DNA from: Woeseiaceae bacterium
Lineage (GTDB): Bacteria; Pseudomonadota; Gammaproteobacteria; Steroidobacterales; Woeseiaceae
Direction: 5' to 3'
Length of the DNA stretch: 64,000 nucleotides
NCBI GenBank assembly: GCA_028279985.1
Contig: JANQMR010000011.1
Location: 124,001 to 188,000, forward strand
Shown here in pieces: positions 53,222 through 61,170 of this stretch. Numbering within the stretch: the stretch's first letter is position 1; each line of letters starts with the position of its first letter. The notes under the pieces are model-generated. The model had not been told where the DNA came from, did not search any database, and was given only the letters and a program-made list of their open reading frames with translations. Made by a program: the position numbers and the translations under genes.

Positions 53222-54217
53222 TCAGTCTTCGCCCAGTACTTCGGAATTTACGGGGTTTTCGGGTCTGCGACCGCTCAGGACGGCAACCGCGTTCTCCGCC
53301 GCCATCGTACACATCCGGGTACGCGTCTTGATCGAGGCGCTGCCGATGTGCGGTACCAGCACGACGTTCTCCAGCGCGAGAAGCCGCGACTCCACCTCGG
53401 GCTCGGCTTCGAACACGTCAAGTCCGGCGCTCGCGATACGACCGTTCTCCAGTGCGTCCGCCAGGGCCTTCTCATCCACGACCGGGCCGCGGGAGGTGTT
53501 GACCAGGACCGCGGTCGGTTTCATGCGCTCCAACTCGGCAGCGCCGACCAGGTGCCGTGTCTGTTCGGTGAGCGGTACGTGGATAGACAGGAAGTCGGAT
53601 TCGCGGAACAGCGTTTCCTTGTCTACATACTCGATGTCCACATACTCAATACCCCACTCGCGTTCCTGATCCGGCCTTGCACGTTGCATGTCGTGATAGA
53701 CGACACGCATGTCGAAGCCGCTGGCACGTCGCGCCATACCCTGCCCGATACGACCCAGTCCCAGGATACCGAGCGTGTGACCGTGTATGTCGTGGCCGCA
53801 GAGGAGATCGATTTCCCATTGATGCCAACGACCGGCCCTGAGAAAACGGTCGGCTTCGGCGATGCGCCGCGCGGACGCCAATATCAGCGCAAACGCGAGA
53901 TCCGCGGTCGTGTCCGTCAACACACCCGGCGTGTTGGTGACCACGATGCCGCGCTCGGTAGCCGCAGGGACGTCGATGTTGTCGAAACCCACCGCCACGT
54001 TGGCGATGACGGCGAGATCGCCGGCGCTGTCCATCAACGCCGCATCGATCCGATCCGTGAGTTGGCAGACGATTGCCCGCTTGCCCGCGGCCGCGGCCCT
54101 CAGCGCCTGCGCCGACAGACCGTCCGAGCTGTCGTTGTAGTGGACGTCGCCGGCGGCTTCGAGGATTGCGATCGCCTCCGGGTAGACGTGACGGGTAACC
54201 AGGATCGAGGGTTTCAT
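53222..54217 (-). CDS. D-2-hydroxyacid dehydrogenase (glyoxylate/hydroxypyruvate reductase-like)
   Basis: 331 residues of the D-isomer 2-hydroxyacid dehydrogenases. NAD site LGILGLGRIGQGMARR, substrate-site VNTSRGPVVDE (Arg), DVFEAEPEV (Glu) and VLVPHIGSAS (His) form the catalytic set. Likely reduces glyoxylate or hydroxypyruvate. An unusual EYVDIEYVD in the middle comes from a 15-base in-frame duplication (53621-53650). Stands alone. Confidence 0.88.
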   Translation of the reverse strand: MKPSILVTRHVYPEAIAILEAAGDVHYNDSSDGLSAQALRAAAAGKRAIVCQLTDRIDAALMDSAGDLAVIANVAVGFDNIDVPAATERGIVVTNTPGVLTDTTADLAFALILASARRIAEADRFLRAGRWHQWEIDLLCGHDIHGHTLGILGLGRIGQGMARRASGFDMRVVYHDMQRARPDQEREWGIEYVDIEYVDKETLFRESDFLSIHVPLTEQTRHLVGAAELERMKPTAVLVNTSRGPVVDEKALADALENGRIASAGLDVFEAEPEVESRLLALENVVLVPHIGSASIKTRTRMCTMAAENAVAVLSGRRPENPVNSEVLGED

Positions 54218-54266
54218 GGCTCACGCTGCAGCGCTCGATGGGTCACGATACCACGCCGAAAGCGGA

Positions 54267-54719
54267 TCAGGCGTTCCGTCTGTTTTTGAGCTCGATGTAG
54301 GCCATGAAGAGATTCGCGTGGCTCGCGTCGTGTTCGTCGAGTAGCGCGCGTGCCTGTTCGAGTTGCTGCTCGACGAGCTCGAGCACGGCGTCAGCCTGCG
54401 TCGCCCGCTCGTCGCCGGCTTCGAGGAGCGATGCCTTGAGCACCTGGGACAGGGCTAAGGCCTTGTCGACGAGACGCTCGGCCTCGAGCAGATGCCGGGC
54501 GTGATCCTGAGCCGCGGCATAGAGCCCCGGCCGGGGCTCGTACTCCGGGTCGCGGAGGTGTTCCGGAACGTAAAACTCGCTCTCTTCACGAGCTTGTGCA
54601 TACGGCTTCGCGACGGAACACGGCGCAGCCTCGTCGCACTCATCGGCATCGAGCCGGTAGGTGGCCGCTTCGATCCTGCATTGCAGTGGATTTGAATCGT
54701 TGATGACAATGGTATCCAT
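54267..54719 (-). CDS. Hypothetical helical protein
   Basis: 150 residues, acidic. A variable N-terminal half is followed by two long amphipathic helices (AAAQDHARHLLEAERLVDKAL and ATQADAVLELVEQQLEQARAL, about 68-135). This shape suits a small dimeric helical bundle such as DUF3077-like proteins, but no firm family match. Upstream DNA has CCCTTCCGTGAGT-type tandem repeats. Confidence 0.6.
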   Translation of the reverse strand: MDTIVINDSNPLQCRIEAATYRLDADECDEAAPCSVAKPYAQAREESEFYVPEHLRDPEYEPRPGLYAAAQDHARHLLEAERLVDKALALSQVLKASLLEAGDERATQADAVLELVEQQLEQARALLDEHDASHANLFMAYIELKNRRNA

Positions 54720-54954
54720 ACCTTATTCCCCTTACACCCTTCCGTGAGTCCCCTTCCGTGAGCCGCGTGTCTCTGAGTCCGCTTTCTCTGAGTCCGTTTC
54801 TTCGACGGTTCGTCCAGTTAAGAGACGTTGTTATGCAGCACGAATGAAGCTTATGGTATCCGGATGCAGCGGTCAATGAGAGTGAAAATTGGTCCGAAAT
54901 TCGGACAACTTTTCGATGAATGGAAGCACGATCCGCCAATTTCAGGGGAGATAC

Positions 54955-55278
54955 ATGTACGTCGATAACGGATTGCTTTACGAAACGGTCAGACAACGGA
55001 TCAAGGCCGTTCGCACCGCCGAAGGTGAAAATCGCCTGACCCAGGCCGGGCTCGGCGAGTTCCTCGGGATGAAACGTTCGACAATCGCCAACGTCGAAGC
55101 CGGCGCACAGCGCGTCTCGCTACACAACGTTTACCAGATCTGTGCGCATTACCGCCTGGAGCTCACGGACCTGTTGCCGAGCATCGAGGAAATGCGCAGG
55201 CGTTCGTCGGATCTGAAGTTCGCCGGCATCGAGCCGGGGCTTTCGCATGTTCTCGAAAAACTGCAGCGTAGGGATTGA
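54955..55278 (+). CDS. XRE-family HTH regulator
   Basis: 107 residues with the Cro/C1-type helix-turn-helix LTQAGLGEFLGMKRSTIANVEAG (about 23-45). It is overlapped by, or directly adjacent to, an ImmA/IrrE peptidase gene, a standard pair in which the peptidase cleaves or de-represses the regulator. ATG 54955 has GGGGAG upstream. Pairs like this often control mobile-element or stress genes. Confidence 0.85.
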   Translation: MYVDNGLLYETVRQRIKAVRTAEGENRLTQAGLGEFLGMKRSTIANVEAGAQRVSLHNVYQICAHYRLELTDLLPSIEEMRRRSSDLKFAGIEPGLSHVLEKLQRRD

Positions 55279-55283
55279 TTGTC

Positions 55284-55790
55284 ATGGCCTGGAACTTCGA
55301 AAAACACGCAAGCGAATTGTTACGCGATCACGGCTCGATCGAGGCGCCGGTAGACGTCGAGCGTCTGGCGAAGGCCTTGGGGATATCGGTGCGCTACGAG
55401 CGACTGGACAAAGACGTATCCGGCCTGTTGTTGGTCGAAAACGGTGTCGCAAAGGTTGCGATCAACGAATTGCATCATCTCAACCGGCAAAGATTCACAC
55501 TGGCACACGAAATCGGCCACGTGCTGCTGCATGCCGGTAGCGACCGGGTTTTCGTCGATCGGCGCTTTTTTCGCAACGAATGGTCCAGCAAAGGTGAGCT
55601 TCGTGAGGAAATCGAGGCGAATGCCTTTGCCGCGGCCTTGCTGATGCCGCAGTCCTTGGTCCGGCAACACCTCGCGGCCGACGCCGGCATAACCGACGTC
55701 GACGTCTTCCGCCTGGCGACCAGGTTCCAGGTCAGCGAACAGGCGATGACGTTGCGGCTCGTCAAGCTGAAATACATCGAGCCGGACTGA
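55284..55790 (+). CDS. ImmA/IrrE family metallopeptidase
   Basis: 168 residues. Zinc motif HEIGH with preceding LNRQRFTLA and the third ligand in EEIEANAFAAALLMP, all typical of ImmA/IrrE. Partner of the HTH gene just upstream; a TTG at 55275 gives a three-residue longer form that overlaps the HTH stop. Expected to cleave the cognate repressor on a stress signal. Confidence 0.88.
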   Translation: MAWNFEKHASELLRDHGSIEAPVDVERLAKALGISVRYERLDKDVSGLLLVENGVAKVAINELHHLNRQRFTLAHEIGHVLLHAGSDRVFVDRRFFRNEWSSKGELREEIEANAFAAALLMPQSLVRQHLAADAGITDVDVFRLATRFQVSEQAMTLRLVKLKYIEPD

Positions 55791-55810
55791 ACTGAACGTC
55801 GACCAGGGAA

Positions 55811-56014
55811 TCAGCCGGTCACCGGTTCCGCCTTGGGCGGGCGGTGTTTGTCGGCTTCCTCGCGCGCCGCGATGATCAGTTCGCTGACGTCGAACAGGCC
55901 GATAGCATCCGACTCGCGCCGCAAGAAATCCAACGCGGTCGAAATCGCACCGGCGGTCTCTTCCGCCGTGCTTTCTCGGGCTGGCAGTATTGATTCAGTT
56001 GTCCCGCAATTCAT
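55811..56014 (-). CDS. Small hypothetical protein
   Basis: 67 residues, helical and acidic in the middle (AISTALDFLRRESDAIGLFDVSELI). It overlaps by ATGA a 40-codon frame upstream (56011-56133), so the two may be one disrupted gene or a coupled pair. No family recognised. Confidence 0.45.
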   Translation of the reverse strand: MNCGTTESILPARESTAEETAGAISTALDFLRRESDAIGLFDVSELIIAAREEADKHRPPKAEPVTG

Positions 56015-56133
56015 GCTGCTACCGGCATGTTGGCATATGACACCAACCCGACGAACGAGGCCCGCCAGCGGAACTCGAGCAGTATATCGCCGTGTAGTTG
56101 GGCGGCTTCCCGGCCCGGGCGCAGGACAGTCAT
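56011..56133 (-). CDS. Very small hypothetical protein, possibly a gene remnant
   Basis: 40 residues (starts MTVLRPGREAAQLHGD, ends SYANMPVAA). The MITE-like element lies 73 bases upstream, so the frame could have lost its promoter or original 5' part. Overlaps the next gene by ATGA. Confidence 0.35.
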   Translation of the reverse strand: MTVLRPGREAAQLHGDILLEFRWRASFVGLVSYANMPVAA

Positions 56134-56205
56134 GACAAGTCTCCAGCTTTTCACAATGATGGAGCCACTAAAACACGAAATGGCTTCGTTGACACCTGCC
56201 AGAGT

Positions 56206-56366
56206 TAGTGTCCTGTCCCGCCAATTCACTGGCCGTGTCGGTGTGGATTTTTGTGCCTGGCAAGGCGCGGCGACGAGTCATAGCGGGGCTATGGCGAGGA
56301 GCCGCAACGCCGCCAGGCGCGAAAAGACGCGACGACACGGCCAGTGATTGGCGGGACAGGACACTA
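56206..56366. mobile_element. MITE-like element with 35-base terminal inverted repeats
   Basis: 161 bases. The left arm (56206-56240) begins TAGTGTCCTGTCCCGCCAAT and pairs with the right arm (56333-56366) with a single-base indel. The interior carries TAGCGGGG..GAGGAGCCGCAACGCC, shared with the degenerate copy at 36476-36597. It encodes no transposase, so it would need one in trans. No target-site duplication longer than two bases is evident. It sits at the edge of the lower-GC lasso region. Confidence 0.75.
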
Positions 56367-56878
56367 GGGAGTCTCTGCACATTGACGACTCCCTATCTAA
56401 TCACCCCAGCCGCAACGATGAAACGAGTATCTTCGCCCAGTCTACAGAAAGCGCAGGGGAAGACCGGGAACGTGTAACGCACGCATCATTCGTAAAACGC
56501 TCGTGCACAATTGGCCCGTCTCTTGATAAGGACGAATCAGGGGCTTCCGCCTAGCCTCCCGGCTCCATTGTCTAAGAAGCCGCCACTCGAAGTACTTTTA
56601 TGGGAAACAATAATTTGTAACACCTCCTTGGAGATGTTACCTGTCTCGACGGCCGGCGCCCCTACTAGATCTAGTAGGGGACAGCGCCCGCACCATTGGT
56701 TAGACTCATTCTTCCATGCCTGCGGATTCGCTACCGTCGGCGTAACGCATAGCGTCGCCGTTTGGAAGTGACAGGACTGCTCGGCTGGAGCGCTAAACGC
56801 TTCGCTGATCTTACCCGTCGTCGGTAACTTCAATTCGCAACGCCGGCTTCGGGGGTCGATGACCACCAGGTTTTCGCT
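56367..56878. other. Gap upstream of the GntR gene
   Basis: About 510 bases of lower GC with no supportable gene. It contains the 22-base palindrome at 56659-56680. No clear -10/-35 for the GntR gene was assigned. Confidence 0.4.
56659..56680. promoter_or_regulatory. Perfect 22-base palindrome
   Basis: CCCCTACTAGA followed directly by its reverse complement. Flanking GGCGC/GCGCC extend the symmetry after a three-base bulge. It is 199 bases upstream of the GntR start and could be an operator or a structured leader. Confidence 0.5.
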
Positions 56879-57586
56879 ATGGAGTTCTGGACTTTCTTGC
56901 AGGGGACGGGCGCACGAACCCGATCATCCGACAAAGATGATGGCGACTGGGTATACCGGGCAGTAAAGGCCCGTGTCATTGCCTACGAATTTCCGCAGGG
57001 CGAGCGGATTTACCTCCAGCCCATCGCCGACGAATTTGGTATCAGCACTTGGCCCGTTCGGCAAGCGTTCGATCGGCTGGCGCAGAACGGCCTGGTGATC
57101 AAGGCACCGCGAAAAGGCTACTACGCACCGACCTTAACGGAACCCAAAGTCAGCGGAAACTACCTTGTCACCAAGCATTTTCTCGCGCTCGGACTGGAAA
57201 CGCTCAGCGCGAAGCCCATGCTAGATCTGCCGGATCGCGAGTCGATTGACGCTATCTTGAAGGCCCTAAACCGCCATGAAGAGCCAGATGCCAAACTGCT
57301 CGCAATTTACACCGGTGAGCTTTTCCGAACCCTCGCCGCGATCACCGGGCATTCCGCGACTGTTTTTGCCATCAAATACACCAACGACCATCTTTTCTAT
57401 GTTCGTACGCTTGAGGCGAATCTTATAGATACCGTCCGAGATGATCTTGTGTATTTTTGTAAGTTACTCCGTGCGGGAGAATACGACGAATTGGCCTTGG
57501 CTATTCGCGACTATCATGAGCAGCGATTTGCGTTGCTTTCCGAATTGATGGATTTGATGAGGCCGTATCAGTCGGCCAATCGTTAG
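56879..57586 (+). CDS. GntR-family transcriptional regulator of the lasso cluster
   Basis: 235 residues. N-terminal winged helix VYRAVKARVIAYEFPQGERI and ISTWPVRQAFDRLAQNGLV (about 25-75), helical FCD-like C-terminal domain. Regulators of this kind are common neighbours of proteobacterial lasso-peptide genes. It probably controls the precursor operon 0.8 kb downstream. Lower GC than the genes to the left. Confidence 0.8.
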   Translation: MEFWTFLQGTGARTRSSDKDDGDWVYRAVKARVIAYEFPQGERIYLQPIADEFGISTWPVRQAFDRLAQNGLVIKAPRKGYYAPTLTEPKVSGNYLVTKHFLALGLETLSAKPMLDLPDRESIDAILKALNRHEEPDAKLLAIYTGELFRTLAAITGHSATVFAIKYTNDHLFYVRTLEANLIDTVRDDLVYFCKLLRAGEYDELALAIRDYHEQRFALLSELMDLMRPYQSANR

Positions 57587-58397
57587 CACAGGTGGACGTA
57601 TTCCGGACCATTCCAGGGAAATCCGGCTATTCGGTAGGCGTTGATTAGGGCGGGACAACAGCAGGTTGCACTGGCCTCTTTTTCAAAATGGAGAGACCAG
57701 GTGCCGGCGACGAGGTTACCCATGCGACGGATTGGAGATGTATCGACGCTGAAGGCGGCAGGGCTGAGCCGGCGCTAGCGCAAAGCTGCAGCAGTACGCG
57801 TTTCGCTGCGGCTCAGCATCCGACACAGACGGTCGAAATCAGTGGAGCACTCAGAAGTACATCTAGCGAGTGCTTCACATGTCGTTGCGGCCGTCTTCGC
57901 TAGAAGCACATGTAATCTCCGTACGAATCGTCGCGATGACAGATAGCTGAACGCTGTGGTCAGCGGTGTTCTGCGCGGATCGCGGTGAGCCTGATTTTCC
58001 TACGATTGCGCGACGAGAGTTCTTTAGCTTTCAAACATCGTCGAAACCATCAGCACTCTGCGATGGTGCGCTACGCTTTTCTTGCACTGTAGACATCTCT
58101 CGACAATTCTACTTGCAACAACCGCTTGTCTACGAATCTGGACTTGGTGACGGAGTACAAGTTCGAATTCATTGAGCTTCGCATCGATTTTGCCGAGAAA
58201 AATAGTGCCATTTTCCTTCGAAGAATAGCTCAATTTGACAAATATCGAAGCCATTGAATATGTTTGATCGAATGCCTCAAATTTGCTGACCTTTCTCATA
58301 AATAGATTAAGTTGACCAGGCTCTCCGAAGTTCTCTAGTTTGACGCTGCCACATGTTGTGGTGGTTCGACATCCCCAAAACCCCAAAGGAGAAAGTC
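57587..58397. other. Long AT-rich leader region of the lasso operon
   Basis: 811 bases without a convincing gene. The left part (57640-57900) has fragmentary frames with an IS-like flavour (PMRRIGDVSTLKAAGLSRR then a stop), perhaps a decayed transposase start. The right part (58030-58390) is AT-rich and includes a candidate promoter. A 120-codon minus-strand frame at 58024-58386 was not accepted. Confidence 0.4.
58235..58264 (+). promoter_or_regulatory. Candidate sigma70 promoter for the lasso operon
   Basis: TTGACA at 58235-58240, then 18 bases, then TATGTT at 58259-58264. The precursor start is 134 bases downstream, leaving a long 5' leader. Confidence 0.35.
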
Positions 58398-58496
58398 ATG
58401 AATGATCAAATGACCGAGCTTGGCCCGGTATCCGAAGAGACGAAAGGTCAAGGCAATGACTCAGCGGAAGAGCCGAGCGGAAAGTTCGGAAGCTAA
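58398..58496 (+). CDS. Lasso peptide precursor
   Basis: 32 residues, preceded by AAAGGAG with good spacing. Leader: MNDQMTELGPVSEETK; core: GQGNDSAEEPSGKFGS (16). Lasso rules are met: Thr at position -2 of the leader, Gly at core position 1, Glu at core positions 8 and 9 for a macrolactam ring, and a tail of seven or eight residues with Phe14 and Lys13 as possible plugs. The leader part LGPVSEETKG resembles other proteobacterial lasso leaders. It sits immediately before the B, C and D genes. The cleavage site and ring size are inferred. Confidence 0.85.
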   Translation: MNDQMTELGPVSEETKGQGNDSAEEPSGKFGS

Positions 58497-58598
58497 GGTG
58501 AACGACATCACGTCGTAAATCGGGGGATGGGTGGTTCGCATTGCCGCGCATCCCCTCTTTCGCCCGTTTACTCAACGATAGCCACTTTCACCAACCAC

Positions 58599-59321
58599 AT
58601 GGAGCCCCCATTTCTGCTGTCTAAGCACGTTTTTCTAAGTTTGGTGGACGACTATTGTGTTTTTCTGGATCTCAAGAAGGACCGGTATCTGAGCATCGAA
58701 CGATCGAAGACTAGAGCATTCGAACACCTTATCGCCGGATGGCCGCGTGATTGTCAGGACAACGAACTCGCCATCGGATCACGAAGGATGTCTTCTGATG
58801 ACGCAAGTGTCCTGGCATTGGCCGACCGTGGCTTGCTCACCCGAGACCCTAGTAAAGGGAAGGGGGTGGTCACTGTCGCCTTACCAGCGCCGACCTCCGC
58901 ACGAAGCCGGCGAGACCTGAGCACTCCGATCACCCTTTCCTCGCGGGACGTCGAGGCATTCATGATTGCATCCATACGTGCGGCGACGATGTTACGGTGG
59001 CAGTCCATCGAATCTACCGTACGACGGGTACAAGAGCGAAAAGTGTCTCGGTCGTCTGATAACGCATTGGATATCGATGAGACGGAACGACTACTAGCCG
59101 TCTTCGAAACGCTGCGGCCGTTCTTTCCCGCGAAATATCTGTGTTTATTCGATTCTCTGGTGCTCCTTGAATTCCTGGCGATAAACCGGCTGTTCCCTGA
59201 CTGGATATTTGGCGTCAGAGTAAAACCGTGGCACGCGCATTGCTGGCTACAGCAGTCGGATCTGGTTCTGAACGATGCTCTACATCGCGTGCGTAGCTTC
59301 ACTCCAATCATGGTCGTGTAA
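58599..59321 (+). CDS. Lasso peptide B protein: fused RRE and transglutaminase-like leader protease
   Basis: 240 residues. N-terminal RRE/PqqD-like leader-binding domain (FLLSKHVFLSLVDDYCVFLDLKKDRYLSI split, about 5-80) and C-terminal B2 cysteine protease with Cys182 (KYLCLFDSLVL), His214 (WHAHCW) and Asp226 (LVLNDALH). It binds the leader and cuts it after Lys16. Start 58599 (MEPPFLLSKHVFL) matches family starts; ATG 58527 is in frame but its translation before 58599 does not look like RRE. 102 bases after the precursor stop. Confidence 0.88.
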   Translation: MEPPFLLSKHVFLSLVDDYCVFLDLKKDRYLSIERSKTRAFEHLIAGWPRDCQDNELAIGSRRMSSDDASVLALADRGLLTRDPSKGKGVVTVALPAPTSARSRRDLSTPITLSSRDVEAFMIASIRAATMLRWQSIESTVRRVQERKVSRSSDNALDIDETERLLAVFETLRPFFPAKYLCLFDSLVLLEFLAINRLFPDWIFGVRVKPWHAHCWLQQSDLVLNDALHRVRSFTPIMVV

Positions 59322-59337
59322 CGCGAAGAGCATTGGC

Positions 59338-61170
59338 ATGTACAAGTACGTGGCATTCGTGTGGAACAAGCAAAATAGACAGGCCGCGCATGAGTTCAAG
59401 AGAATCGTACGCCACTTACAGCGTGCATCAGCGTCCGAATGGCGCTGTGTACTGGAGCAGTCCGGTCTAGTCGTCTATCAATCTGGGAATCGCCGTCTTG
59501 GCCCTCGGGATCATCTTCTGTATGGGTCGCGGGGCGTCGTACTCGGAAGCTTGTTCTATTCATCAGACACAGAGGTGGCCGACAGTATTGTTTCCGACTT
59601 TGACGACAGCGAGGCGCGGAAGATCGTTAGATCTGGCGGTCGGCTTCTGGTGTCGGATTATTGGGGCTCGTACGTTGCGTTTCTTTACGACAAAGATCGT
59701 GACCGGCACTTTGTGTTTCGGGACCCCAGCGCCGCACTTCCGTGTTTCACCCTAAAGTATCAGGACATCGATCTGTACTTTTCATGGATGCCTGATCTCG
59801 CGGAATGCGAAGATTTACCGATGACAATCAACTGGCGGTACGTGGCCGGTCACCTCTTGCATGACCAGCTGAGGATTAGCGAAACCGGCCTCAACGAGGT
59901 GCGCGAGGTTCTAGCTGGGCAGTGTGTTGAACACGTCGACGGTCGAAGGACAACACAATTCTATTGGGATCCAAGGACCTTTGCACAACAAGACAGCTAC
60001 GAGGACGCTGCGGAGGCATCTCAAACACTATATACAAGGGCGCGAGCCTGTGTCCGTACCTGGTCGTCATGTTATCGAAAAATCATTATGGAGCTCTCAG
60101 GCGGCCTTGATTCAGCCATAGTTCTAGGCTGTCTTGCTGATGCGCCAGATGGCGTGGAGATCATATGCCAAAACATCTATACGCCGCATCCAGATGGCGA
60201 TGAACGGTACTACGCGCGACTAGCTGCTGAACGCGCCGGCTGTGAGCTGCTCGAATCTACGCGGCCATTGTCGGACGCAGATATTGGTCGTGCGTTGACG
60301 TCTCCACGCTTCGCCAGCCCAAGCCCTTATGTACTGTCATCTAGTTTCGATGACATCTATTCGCAGATGGCGAGGAAACACGGCGCCGACGCCTACTTTG
60401 CAGGACAGGGTGGAGACCATCTATTTCATGAAGCAAAGGTGAATCTGATCGCAGCCGACTATCTAGCGAGACACGGCTTCGGTAAGCAGTTTCTACATGC
60501 AGTGCACACGACTGCCTTTTTTACTAAGCAATCGTTCTGGCGGGTACTCGGGGAAGCACTCAGCGCCGACTGGCTTGGCAAATCAGTCCCGTTGTATGCA
60601 CCACTACAAGATAACAAGAAGTTTCTGTCCCCCGATGCCCTCTTGCTGGTGCAAGACGATTATCTACTTCACCCGTGGCTGAAATCTGCGGAAGGAGTCG
60701 CACCAGCAAAATTCCGCCAGATCCGTGGATTAGTGGATTTACAGAGCTATTACTGGCCAGCGGGCCGCGCAGAGTTCGCCGACATTGTGTATCCATTGCT
60801 TAGCCAGCCGATTATTGAGCTTTGCCTTCGAATACCGACCTACGTACTAACTGTCGGCGGTAGAGATCGTGGGCTAGCGCGCCGTGCTTTTGCTAATGAC
60901 GTGCCGCCGGAGATTATCGCGCGACAAACCAAGGGGAGCATTGGGTCATACTTCACCCGCATGCTATCCCGGAATGCGGATACTATTCGGGAGCTGCTAC
61001 TAGATGGCGAACTCGCATCGGCCGGCATGATTGCCGACGACGAGATCGAGGCGCGACTTCGCACAAGTAAACTCGATCGCGGTGATGAGTTTATGCTGAT
61101 ATTGGAATACATCAGCATGGAGGCTTGGCTCCGTAGCTGGAGACACCAGCGCACCCGGGCTATTGCATGA
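59338..61170 (+). CDS. Lasso peptide cyclase (asparagine synthetase-like C protein)
   Basis: 610 residues of the asparagine-synthase B fold without the N-terminal Cys needed for glutamine use. Glutaminase-like domain 1-210, PP-loop LSGGLDSAIV (about 253-262) and the synthetase domain with YFAGQGGDHLFH and RQTKGSIGSYF. It adenylates the Glu8/Glu9 side chain and joins it to the core Gly1. Last codon overlaps the transporter gene (ATGA). Closely spaced after B (16 bases). Confidence 0.92.
   Translation: MYKYVAFVWNKQNRQAAHEFKRIVRHLQRASASEWRCVLEQSGLVVYQSGNRRLGPRDHLLYGSRGVVLGSLFYSSDTEVADSIVSDFDDSEARKIVRSGGRLLVSDYWGSYVAFLYDKDRDRHFVFRDPSAALPCFTLKYQDIDLYFSWMPDLAECEDLPMTINWRYVAGHLLHDQLRISETGLNEVREVLAGQCVEHVDGRRTTQFYWDPRTFAQQDSYEDAAEASQTLYTRARACVRTWSSCYRKIIMELSGGLDSAIVLGCLADAPDGVEIICQNIYTPHPDGDERYYARLAAERAGCELLESTRPLSDADIGRALTSPRFASPSPYVLSSSFDDIYSQMARKHGADAYFAGQGGDHLFHEAKVNLIAADYLARHGFGKQFLHAVHTTAFFTKQSFWRVLGEALSADWLGKSVPLYAPLQDNKKFLSPDALLLVQDDYLLHPWLKSAEGVAPAKFRQIRGLVDLQSYYWPAGRAEFADIVYPLLSQPIIELCLRIPTYVLTVGGRDRGLARRAFANDVPPEIIARQTKGSIGSYFTRMLSRNADTIRELLLDGELASAGMIADDEIEARLRTSKLDRGDEFMLILEYISMEAWLRSWRHQRTRAIA

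Noticed and set aside
56208..56477. 89-codon frame across the MITE-like element
   Set aside because: Its translation follows the repeat sequence itself and it has no similarity to a protein.
57688..57903. Frame with IS-like fragments (MRRIGDVSTLKAAGLSRR in one phase)
   Set aside because: Interrupted by stops after about 20 codons; too little to call an insertion sequence.
58024..58386. 120-codon minus-strand frame in front of the lasso precursor
   Set aside because: Overlaps the presumed promoter and leader of the lasso operon, lacks a ribosome site and shows no domain. AT-rich DNA gives such frames by chance.
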